Assembly (NCBI GenBank): GCA_021234155.1
Contig: JAJEKV010000038.1
Coordinates: 13,420,213-13,484,212 of the forward strand
Direction of reading: 5' to 3'
Length of the DNA stretch: 64,000 nt
Source: Isoetes taiwanensis
Lineage: Eukaryota; Streptophyta; Lycopodiopsida; Isoetales; Isoetaceae
Positions 52,958 through 62,615 of this stretch are shown here, one piece after another. Made by a program: the position numbers and the translations under genes. Within the stretch, counting starts at the first letter, position 1; the number at the start of each line of letters is the position of its first letter. The notes below the pieces were generated by a model, which worked only from the letters and a program-made list of their open reading frames with translations, was not told where the DNA came from and did not search any database.

Positions 52958-53442
52958 TAATAAACGGTAGGTCCAAATTACGAACATGATTCTGGAAACT
53001 AACTAGTTTTTGACCTTAGAAAACCTCAAATTAGAAATAATCAACTTCTTCCGAGCTCAACTTCTATTTCTAGCTTAGAGAAAACAGAGCTCTCTATTTC
53101 AATGACCATGTTTAATAAGAAAGGTAGGAAAAATGCAAAGAGGCACGAAATTGCTTCCATATTGCTCAACCGAATGGCGTATGGCTTCAGCTATGGCTGC
53201 CATAGCTTCCCTGCCTAAGTTGAAAGTAAATCCGAAGCATTACTCTGTGCATATATGCCGCTTAATTCCTAAGCAGCTTTGCAGTTGCGAAGCTTAAGCC
53301 ATTGCTTGATTCCTACAAAGTCGTTGGCTTCAGTTTTGCTGAATATGACACAATGTAGTAATGCAAACCCCTAGCGGCGGAGGATATTGCGTGAAAATAG
53401 AACACGCACAATTTCACAGTAATTTGGACCTACCGTTTATTA
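52958..53442. mobile_element. possible 485-bp inverted-repeat element
   Basis: TAATAAACGGTAGGTCCAAA (to 52981) is matched by its exact reverse complement at 53419-53442, 24 bases in all. The match extends imperfectly outwards (TACGGGAT versus TACGAGAT). The interior has no gene. Such perfect arms suggest a small non-autonomous DNA transposon. Confidence 0.6.
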
Positions 53443-53497
53443 GATCTCGTATACCACTCCTACACAGGTTTATTTGAAAGAAGAATTGCACCCTATA

Positions 53498-55235
53498 GTA
53501 TTTTATAGTCTTTTAATAAACCTTAAGATTTTAGCTATCGCTTGGCGATCGAACTTAGATGCACTGGCAGATTCTTGCTAGTGGAGGTTAGAATCGACGG
53601 TCTATTTCATCATTATTCACGCTACAAAACGATTGGATGAAGCATGAATATTGGAAAAAGTTGAACTCCACCGTGGTTTCCTTTTATGCATTGGAAAAAT
53701 GGTCAATTCCACCTTCATCGTCATGCTTTTGCCTATGTTGCTTGAAAAAAAACATTATAACAGATTTGCCAAACGGGTCCAAGATCTGGAAGAGCAACTC
53801 AGGCTGATGGAATCGTGTGTAATGAGAAGACACATAGGTTACTTCTCATTTGATGTTACTCTGGCGATGTCGCCCTTACTCCACCATAGATGGCTCTGTT
53901 TCAGACAGGTGACTTGAAATTTTTAGACTATTTGGGCCTTCCAGCGGGGTAATCTTACTGGATCATTTCCTGTTTCCTTACGAAATCTGAGACAGCTCAA
54001 ATATATCTAGCTTTATGTAAGTAAATTCACAGATAGAATTCCAAGAACGTTTTCTTCGTTTTCAACCTGAAGAGTCTTGATCTCTCCAACAATATGTCAT
54101 CTTGCAGGGTTGCAGCTCAATCAGATCGCACTTAATGAGTTCACAATGCTTAAAGGCAAGTTGCAATCTTTTATTCTTCTTGACATGCTGGATGCGACTC
54201 AAAATCAACTGCAAGGAGATATTCCAATAGGGATATTCAAATTAAAGGGATGACACACATCAACTTGTTACGCAATGTATTTATCTCTCACTCAGATTCA
54301 CCACCATTCATTTCTCTTATGTGGAAGAAGACTGCCACCTACTTTCGACTATTATCAGGCACATTACCTGAGTCTCCCCAAGAACAAAATCACTGGCCAT
54401 ATTCCTTCATCCATGCAAGAAGTGACTAAGCTCAGTATGCTTGATCTATCTCCCTTCCTACATGTCTTTCGAACATTTCTGGTAATCGACTGATTCAGTA
54501 CATACCATCTTCAATGTGGAATTGCCACATGCCAAGGGAGTTGGAGTTGGCAAATAACCAGATCCATGGAGTGACCCCAAAAGCCCTTGGAAACATAAGC
54601 AAACTGAACGTGGCAGATCTTCAATAAGTAGATGGGTGCCATTTTCCAAAAGAGATAATGAAGCCAATCTAAGATCCCCGAATTTGGCACTCAATAAGGA
54701 TGAATATCCTTCTGCGTCATCCAAGGAAAATACGGGATTTTGTGGCTTCCCATTCCCTTCTATCATCCTTGTTAAACACAAGAAAACCAATGCAAGCTAG
54801 TCCTCTCAAGACAAGGAGACATTCAATAATAATACTTCGTAAATTAAAGATAGCAATCTTACAACATTGTTCAAATACTGATTCTATCAGTACCTGGTCA
54901 TAATGATTCGGCCATGCCAAAAAATGGACACTGCATCTGTGTTCTACAAATGCTGATTTTGTGTCCTTTTCACAAAGTGGGAAATGCTTTATTATCATTG
55001 TGCTTTGATCCTCAGAATTACGTTCATACTTCTTCTCCAGCAAAAATTTAGCTGTAATATTGTTTGCTGGTTAGAATTTGAGGCGGCCTCCGATTTGTGA
55101 AGAAAGAAAAAGCATGTGAGATTGCTTAGCCACTTACGCAATTATTCATGGGACTGAATTTCCTTTTCAGCAGCAGCAGATTCTTCTGTCCCAATATTGA
55201 TGTTCCCCTGAAAAAATGACAACAGTAAAGTCCCA
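53498..55235 (+). repeat. LRR-pseudogene segmental repeat, copy C
   Basis: From TTTTATAGTCTTTTAATAAAC it matches 62616-64000 in the same orientation for at least 1.4 kb (to the window end). Its 3' part (54640-55235) matches 50870-51610 and the reverse of 28438-29170. Confidence 0.9.
53651..54800 (+). pseudogene. LRR receptor-like protein pseudogene, copy C
   Basis: Plus-strand pieces in order: RGNLTGSFPVSLRNLRQLKY, FSTLKSLDLSNNM, LQSFILLDMLDATQNQLQGD, NKITGHIPSSMQEVTKLSML, LANNQIHGVTPKALGNIS, then a cap with PSASSKEN. These are successive leucine-rich repeats and the C-terminal cap of a plant receptor-like protein. Each piece lies in a different frame from the next, and stops occur inside. 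The N-terminal part (53651-53917, KKHYNRFAKRVQDLEEQL) is an open frame of uncertain relation. No kinase follows. It is a processed-looking stretch without visible introns. Confidence 0.75.
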
Positions 55236-55562
55236 GCATTACTGGAGTAAGCAAATGCCCAATAAACATTCATCCTACAAGATAGAATATTTATGTTTCA
55301 GCTCCAATAAACATAACGTATATGATGGCCCCTTATAACAGTAAGATTTTGAAGAACCCCAATCTAAAAGCCATCTTTCCACCTAACTTGGATTGTATAC
55401 TAACTGCCGAGAGTCCTTATTAATAGCAATTGGCATGTTGCCATTAAACGTTGTATTTAGAAATGGAGAAGGCAGAAACAAATTTCTATCCCAAGGGAGA
55501 ACACAAGGCGGCTAAGTACCTTATTTCTAGAATTTATGCGGCACCCTGTTTAAGCAGCGGTC
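55236..55562. other. no gene recognised
   Basis: Unique sequence between the LRR block and the divergent exon. It has no counterpart beside the inverted copy at 28.1-28.4 kb. The frame 55451-55645 shows nothing familiar. Confidence 0.5.
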
Positions 55563-55639
55563 TTAATGATGCCAATTCTTTGACTCTGTACTGCGATATG
55601 AAGGGAGTCCATTCTTCCTGTCAGGCCGATGAAATTTTG

Positions 55640-55956
55640 AATTAATTTGGCATGGCCGGGGAAGAATCATCCAAGACAAGTTGGAACATTCACACATCTT
55701 CAGGAGAATTGATGTCAATGCCTTGCTGCAACATGAGTTTAACGTTCTGTGTGGCGTAATGCAGAAAATTCGTTCTATCCTGTAGGGAGGAGAAAAGGGG
55801 GAATATTTCAATAACCTTTTTTAAGAAAACATTTAACAAAGAATCAAAGTGCATATACCTATACTGAAGCTCCAAAACCACCTGCGATCCGAGATACACA
55901 GAATAAAGGAAACTATAGGCATAAAGCTCGGGTGATGGATTAAACAAATCTGTCAA
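55640..55956 (-). pseudogene. divergent gene remnant, possible ankyrin-like exon
   Basis: On the minus strand 55956-55840 reads LTDLFNPSPELYAYSFLYSV, YLGSQVVLELQYRYMHFDSL, as at 27.95-28.08 kb. It is followed by a pyrimidine-rich stretch ending CTCCTCCCTACAG (about 55780), a good splice acceptor, and then DRTNFLHYATQNVKLMLQQG and IDINSPEDV, which resembles an ankyrin repeat (LHxAxxN.....LL..G.DIN). The domain call is weak. The gene points away from the acidic-protein gene at 56060, with about 100 bases between them. Confidence 0.4.
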
Positions 55957-57775
55957 ACCACCGCGTTATTTTACTATTATTAGCATAGATATTTAGCCTA
56001 CAACGTAGATATTATAAAAAGTACGCGTTTTTAGCAAATGGACTAAATATAAGACCAAAATGGGCATTGTTTGCAGCAGTCTGAGCTTGGGAGAGATGGC
56101 GACAACAAAGATGGAGATGGCGAAGGAGATATGCAAGAAATACAATAGATGTTTTCCTTGTCCAAACTGCTTAAGCTACGAAACAAGGTTCGATTTCTTC
56201 AACAACAAGAGCATCTGGCAAGGACGTTTCAAGTGTAAGCAGGCCAAAAGGAACAACGAAGGGATTCAAAAGAAGAAGGCAGAACTTGAAAAAACGGCAA
56301 AGCATGACTCACCGTTTTCCGCCCATGGGCAAAATTAGAGACATGAGCTACAAGAGATTCGTGAGCGATTGTCCGCAGCTAGGCATGGAGCAAAAAGCTC
56401 TGGTTCTGTCCCTGCTCGCCGAAATGGAGGCGGAAATTCGCCAGCTACAAGTGCAGGAGCTTGAAACGGACGAAGAATTGGAGTCAGGCGATAGTTGTAG
56501 TGGAAACGGTAACCCTAATTCTAATTTTGATTCTGGAGACGATGAGTGGCAAGCAGGGTTCGGCAACCCTTAAAAATCCGGTCATTTCAAAAAAATCCGA
56601 TAGCCAAAAAATTCCCGGCGTTTTTTCAGGCTATTTTTGGGAAGTTTCTAAGGATTTCCAATAATTTCATGTATTTCCGGCAGCCTTAAATGTAAGCAGG
56701 CATTTTTAATGGTTAGGGCAAATTCTAATTTCGAACCACGGTGTGTGAATTTCTCCCAAATCGGCCAAACCAGTTGTTGCTCTTCCGATCCAAATATGCC
56801 TCTAAATATGGCGGAAAATGGAGCATCTGTGGACTGCAATATTAGTCCAAACAGCTGCTGGCAAAATTTGCCAGAATTTGAAGAACTTGATGGCTCATAT
56901 TCTACTGATTTTTTGACAATCAGGAATTTTTGTGGAGTTCACAATACCCCCAAGATGATGGAGTTGCTAGAATGTGAAGATTCTCGTCTCTTGTTCGATC
57001 ATCAATATACAATGGTATTATGACATTTTTCATATGTATAAAGATATTTTTCAAGTTGAATATAGCATTTTCATGTCTTCTCTCGTGTCTTTGAATCTCT
57101 TACACAATTGACAATTATGTTGACAAAAGTGCCACTAGGAACTTGATGTCCAAAAATTATCCAAAAAAAAAAAAGAAATACCAAAAATGCTAGGAAGTTG
57201 AACTTACTTGGTGGCTTAGAGATCCAAATTTTGGCATTAAAGTAACTTCGGTGGATATTGGAGCGAGTTCATTTAGACATATAATGCTAATTCTCAATCG
57301 TTGTGCGGAATAGTACCACAAAATTTTCTAGTGTATTGAGAATGTACAAAAAGCGAATTTCTACACAAAAACGAGGACTGGGTTAAGCATCAAACTTTTA
57401 AGGCATATAATACATATCTTTCTAGTTTAAACAATGTAAATATTTTTTTAATTCCACCTATTATAATGTCTACCATACTCTCTATTCTGGACTCTAATTT
57501 ATTGTATTCACATTTGCCCTCTTTTGTTCCCTATCATATAGCTCATGATTGCTTGTTTTTAGAATAGCTACATCTTATTCTTACTTGATAAAGCTAGAAG
57601 AACATGGATTAGCATTAGAAACGATCTCGCAAGACAATCCATGACATGTTTGATATGATTATGGCATCATATGCAGTGGTGAAGTTTAAGAGTGAAACAA
57701 GTATCTTGGCAGGATTTGGTTAGGGTTTTTGCAATCATTTTGTCGCAATTTTTCTGCTTGTGGGTGAAAAAACGC
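55845..57775. repeat. 2.5-kb repeat unit, copy 3 (inverted)
   Basis: Reverse complement of about 26280-28080, including the acidic-protein gene and the sequence between genes. It keeps about 20 bp near 57310-57335 (CCACAAAATTTTCTAGTG) that copy 1 lost, and ends near TTTTTCTGCTTG where homology fades. Confidence 0.88.
56060..57023 (+). pseudogene. unrecognised protein with acidic C-terminus (copy 3, with insertion)
   Basis: ATG 56060 opens MGIVCSSLSLGEMATTKMEM, with YNRCFPCPNCLSYETRFDFF as in copy 1. After KCKQAK a small deletion shifts the frame; reading resumes from 56286 with MTHRFPPMGKIRDMSYKRFV, then MEQKALVLSLLAEMEAEIRQ, a helical part that copy 1 has lost. At 56552 (after GATGAGTGGCAAG) about 195-220 bp are inserted that start CAGGGTTCGGCAACCCTTAA; copy 1 is continuous there. 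The acidic end follows (NISPNSCWQNLPEFEELDG, ending QYTMVL) to 57023. The two copies have different lesions, so both descend from an intact gene. Confidence 0.55.
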
Positions 57776-58042
57776 TAGACCCTATCAAGTTAGCACGTCT
57801 AGGACATATGTGCTGAAAAAGTGCTTTTTGCGACCCGTCAACCTTTCACCCTAAACGTCAAGGCCTTGCCCACCATTTTCTTCCTCATGAAGCAGATCTT
57901 TTGGTGATGATGTGGAAACATTTAATGATGAGGTGGATAGTTTGATGTCGAATTTGACATTTTCTTCACAAAAACATTAGATTTTTGGCATCACCTTGGC
58001 AAATTCTTGCCCTTTCAAGGCTTATGGCAATAAACGTGCACT
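57776..58042. other. no gene recognised
   Basis: Unique AT-rich sequence after the repeat unit. Confidence 0.5.
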
Positions 58043-58152
58043 TTCTCTGTCCCATTTTGTTTTTAGAGAGATAATGTGGCCTTGGACCAGTTTTGTTTTT
58101 AGAGAGATAACGTGGCCTCTGTCCCGTTTTGTTTTTAGAGAGATGATGTCAC
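58043..58152. repeat. about 40-bp tandem repeat, three units
   Basis: GTTTTGTTTTTAGAGAGATAA occurs with TGGCCT.TG.CC spacers at about 58058, 58099 and 58127. The 83-residue frame across it (HFVFREIMWP repeated) is a repeat product. Confidence 0.85.
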
Positions 58153-58240
58153 AGTTTTCATATTTGAAGTCAAGGCTGTTAGTTGAAGGGAAAACTGAGA
58201 ACACAGGCAATAGGCAACAGAGAATTTGCCATGAAGGGGA

Positions 58241-58871
58241 ATGTTAGAATTTGAAGGTCATGGCAAATATAGTGTTCCTGAAAGTGAAAGTGGGAGGCCT
58301 ATCTTCTATGACGAGGGACCGTGCAGCCTTGCTAGAGGTTCCGACAACCCCAGGGCCGGTTGTCTTGTACCCCGTGGGCTGTTCACGATTACGAGTTAGA
58401 ATGCGGTTAAAATGCGATCCAGAGATCCGTGTAAGACAGTTAGAGCATGAAGCTCAGCCTTGGGAGGAGCTTAGCGTCCCAAGAGGTATTAGTCAGGCTA
58501 ATACTAAGTAGTGTACATTGTGCCTTGGATAGGCAGATCGTCCATAGGGACATGGCATCAGAGGAGGGTCTCATGGCCAAGCCGTATGTATTGGGAGTCA
58601 TGACCCCAAACATACGCTGGTCCTTACAAGTTGCCTTGCCAAAAGCTGACCAATTAAGGCCGGAGGAAAAAGGGCTAAAGGGGAGTACAGCTTATAAATA
58701 GGGAGGAGGGGCGTTGAATGGGGAATATGAGTTACGGCCATTGGCTTTCTTTGTCTCTCTGCTTTCGGGGGTGAATCGAGGATTCTTTGGTTGGGTGGAG
58801 AGTTACGCCTTTTTTCCCTCTTGTGTGCCAAGATATAAGAACTTAGCTGATTTCTGAGTTGGTTTTGTAAC
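58241..58871 (+). repeat. possible solo LTR
   Basis: The segment starts TGTTAGAATTTG and ends TTTGTAACA, the TGTTA/TAACA edges of an LTR, is about 630 bp long, GC-richer than its flanks, and has TATAAATAG at about 58693 with a purine-rich stretch after it. No matching second LTR, primer site or clear target duplication is visible. Confidence 0.4.
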
Positions 58872-58872
58872 A

Positions 58873-59628
58873 ATATGTGTGTAGTCTTTATTGAAGATGG
58901 CGTTATAAGTGGTCCTATTCAGTGAGGTGATTATTTTCTTTCATGTTGATTGTGTATAGACGATTCCGGTCATGACTATGACTGTGACATTGCCCTGCAT
59001 TTCAGCGTGATAATGTGCAACTTGTATGTTTCTCTTCAGATTCAAGCTTTAATGCAATTAGTCTATCAATTACTGGGGTGGAGATGCAGTGGTCTCTTAA
59101 CCCAAAATATTTAAGAGTATGGTTATGTCCATCTACTTTAATTTGTCTCTACAACTTGGTAGCTTTATTTGAGAAATTGATGTCTCTTTTATGGTTGTAA
59201 GAAGAACATCTGCATTCAATGACGACAACGACAATAGAAGCTGGAGCATACGTGCATGCTTGAAGATATGTGGTGCCTGCAGACAGCCTTTGTGCTCCTC
59301 TCAAATGTCCGCATCAAAATTACTAGTTGTAAGTTGCAAATTGCAGCCTTAGACAAAATTGTATAATGAAAGCTGCACAATATGTGTGTAGTCTTTATTG
59401 AAGATGACGTTATAAGTGGTCCTATTCAGTGAGGTGATTATTTTCTTTCATGTTGATTGTGTATAGACAATTCTAGTTGTGACTATGATTGTGACATTGC
59501 CCTGCATTTCAGAGTGATAATGTGCAGCTGGTATGTTTCTCTTCAGATTCAAGCTTTAGCGCAATTAGTCTATCAATTACTGGGGTGGAGACGCAGTGGT
59601 CTCTTGACCCAAAGCATTTAAGAGTACA
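58873..59628. repeat. 240-bp direct repeat, two copies about 511 bp apart
   Basis: ATATGTGTGTAGTCTTTATT through AGCATTTAAGAGTA-like sequence occurs at about 58873-59122 and 59385-59628. The intervening 260 bp (59123-59384) has no gene. Copies differ at roughly 15-20 positions. Confidence 0.88.
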
Positions 59629-61786
59629 GTTTGCTATATGATATTTGTAGCAATGATGATGCTAGCAACATGCAAAGAATACAAATCAACATCCGCTTTC
59701 AAATCATTGGATCTTTCAATACCATTAAGCTACAGTGTCAACTATGGATGGATTGACCAAGCCAGTAGTCACTTATTTAAAGGAAGTTCTACATTTAGCC
59801 ATTGAAGCTGCTCAATGTTCAGGTTTAAAGGAAAATATTCTTAGTCTAGTGTTGTTTCCAGTGGAACTGGATTACCAAAGTTTTGAGCAATCCAACCTTT
59901 TGAGCTGCCATGCTTTGATATTTGTAACATGCCTATGCCATTTCACTATTCAGGTCTTTCATTAGATGCCCACAACATATTTCTTTGCATTTATCCTCTC
60001 AAAGCGTAGTCAAATGCTTTACTAAGGTCCATGTGAAAGACTAATAGGTGAGATTTAAGACACGCAATTGGTGAAGGCTCACGTACAAGATCTTCCTAAG
60101 CACATTGGTGATTATATCATTTGGCTTTTGGGTTAGTAATTCTTCTTATTAAATCAAATAGAATGTACAGATTGTGTTCCAAAAGGTGAATCATAATGTT
60201 CTTTAGCAGTTGGCTCTAAACTGGCATTTAAAAAAAGCACATAGAGAATTGCTTCTATTTTATAACAATGCACATGTATCCACCCAATTCCATCACAACA
60301 GGAAGGGTTAGGGAAGTTAATTTGAAGATAAACTTGATAATTGGTTTGCATAGCAACTTTCTAAGTACATTGGTAATGACATTTTGACTTTTTAATTTCA
60401 AATTCTGTTTTGTTAAAATAGATAGAGTTTATAGTGTTGTCTTCTAATTAGAATATGCTAGATCATGATGTCTTAAAAATGTGCATGACCATAATCTTCT
60501 TAAAAAGCTAATCGTTTTGACTCAAGGGAAAGCAGAAGTGCATCTCTATGTACCTTGATCCAACAACTTTTATTGCATTGCTTTTGGTATAAAGATCTAC
60601 CATTCAAAGTCAATGTAGTTTAATAAACATTATGTTGTTGCATCAGGGAATATATAACAACGATATTGTGGGAAACACTATAGCTTTAAGACATTGGTTT
60701 ATGAAGGTCTTAAATACAGATGGTATGGAGAGTCCAATGTTGCTTATATTGTATCTTTCTCAGGTACATGTTTGTTCCAATATTTTTAGTAGAAAGCTTA
60801 TTGTTATCTTCAATATCCAGTGTCAACGAGGTTGTTTGTTCGAATGTTTTTGGTAGCATGCTTATTATTATCTTCAGTATCCACTTGCAGAGTAAGATGA
60901 AGCTGTCCATTTATGTTTGATACTCAAATATTTACTCCCATTCTAGAGAACCACCACTTCATACTTGGCCCTGGGTTTGCCAATTTTAAATCCCATGACA
61001 TGCAACTGATAAGAAGATTGCATAGAAATTGCAGTAGCAAGATATTACTACCTGGATGTAAAGACGGATACACTTTTTAATTTATTGTGACCATTTGGGA
61101 ACAAGGTAGTCCAAAAGGTCTAACCATCTCATATGCATGCTGCGTCGGTTCATACTTAAGGCATGTTGTTCATGGAATGAACATTTGTTAATGTTGCGTG
61201 CATATTGCAAGTAGCAGATAATTTTTTGCGATGAAGACCTGGAATTAAGATAAATGTGGCAGCCTTTAATGAATGCATTTGATTGGACATTATATAGGAA
61301 ATGCCTATATGCAGATATTTGTTAAATGTTGCAGCCTTTTCAAATGCTATATCGTGGATGCATCTAAATGTCGTGTTAACCTAAAGTGGTTTATCTTTAC
61401 TTTTGCTATAATGGATTTAGACGATAAACAAGAGGCTTGCTTAGACTCTTGCAATGTCCACGAAGAATATGTGCATCATAGAGATTTGTCTCTTTTAACA
61501 CAATGCTACATCGGTGGTTTATGACCTTTATTTCTATAATTTACAATCACTATTATAAGATTTTTATCAAATAATGCATTGCATATATATTGACAAAGCA
61601 ATACCTTAATGTAAAATTACATTTCAACATAGTACACCTTGGTCTAAGTGGAAACTCTTTGGTTTCTCTATTTAAGTAAATGATTGCACCACCTTGGTTT
61701 TTCTATTAAAGAAAACTATCTCACCTTAGGTCACAGTACATAATTATACATATGCGTGCCAATCATATCCAAACAGTCACATATTT
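59629..61786. other. no gene recognised
   Basis: AT-rich DNA with short chance frames (59735-59965, 60632-60856, 61273-61524). AGAAAGCTTATTGTTATCTTC / AGCATGCTTATTATTATCTTC phrases near 60790 and 60855 show a diverged local duplication. Confidence 0.55.
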
Positions 61787-61824
61787 AGATAGGGTTTAGG
61801 GTCTAGAATTTAGGGTTTAGGGCC
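61787..61824. repeat. short telomere-like TTTAGGG patch
   Basis: AGGGTTTAGGGTCTAGAATTTAGGGTTTAGGG contains plant telomere units with a small interruption; TTTAGGGTTTGGG follows near 61914. Too short to be a telomere. Confidence 0.7.
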
Positions 61825-62585
61825 TTAGAGTTCAAGAAAGAACACCAAGGATGTACCATGCATCTCATAGATGAAACATGCAATGCTATCAATCATGTCA
61901 TCACAACACACATTTAGGGTTTGGGATGTATGATTAGATAGGACATCATCATGACTATGTGTCGAGCATCAAAGACAAAGATAATTTCAAAGGGTGGACT
62001 CACCAGATTTCATTTTTCTCAAGACAATTTGGTTTATAAGCTTGAATTTTATGTTAAAAATAAGGTTCACCAATAGGCCATTATTCGGGGCAAAGGGTTG
62101 GTGAGTTTGCTATGGCAACTCAGTTTAGCAAGGGAGCCAGTTTTTTACTTCTTGTAAGGGCCTACATATGAACTTTCTCCTATGCAGGGGACAAAAATTC
62201 TAGCCGTCCGATGGTTGCCTGCCATGGATCACAATCCCAGGACCGACATCATAGGCTGCCCGACTTACGTCATAGGATCCTTTTGAATTTAAGATGGACT
62301 TGAAATGGGAAAAATGTTCCTCTACCCGAACACTACGAAACCAAAACAAATAAATAAGTATGGTCACATCACATTTATATTGCAATAGGGACATATTAAA
62401 TGCAATTCAGACTGACCATGCATTAAAAATGCGACTTCCACAAAACCGTAAATGCAAAACCCGCCTATGCCTACTTCATGCTTTCTATTATTCCTATGCA
62501 TTCCAAGCTAATAACCAACACTCCATTACATCTATACACGGCGACACTCCATTACGTCTACCCATTCCACACGTCTATGACTGAT

Positions 62586-62614
62586 GCCCGGCATTGCCGG
62601 GCACACGTTTCTAG
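62586..62614 (+). mobile_element. Helitron 3' terminus
   Basis: GCCCGGCATTGCCGGGC forms a perfect 7-bp-stem hairpin, then ACACGTTT and CTAG (62611-62614) followed by T. The LRR repeat copy D begins at exactly this point, so the Helitron appears to be inserted in that repeat or to have moved beside it. The region to its left (61825-62585) shows no Rep/helicase gene. Its 5' end was not identified. Confidence 0.8.
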
Positions 62615-62615
62615 T

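Noticed and set aside
54458-54790. Minus-strand 110-residue frame over the LRR copies (also 63613-63945)
   Set aside because: It is the shadow of the plus-strand LRR sequence; the plus strand shows the leucine-rich repeats and cap.
58251-58701. Two overlapping plus-strand frames of 84-86 residues as a gene
   Set aside because: No motif, and the segment is better explained as part of a possible LTR; GC-rich composition explains the open frames.
61273-61524. 83-residue plus-strand frame
   Set aside because: No recognisable motif, no second copy, length within chance for the region.
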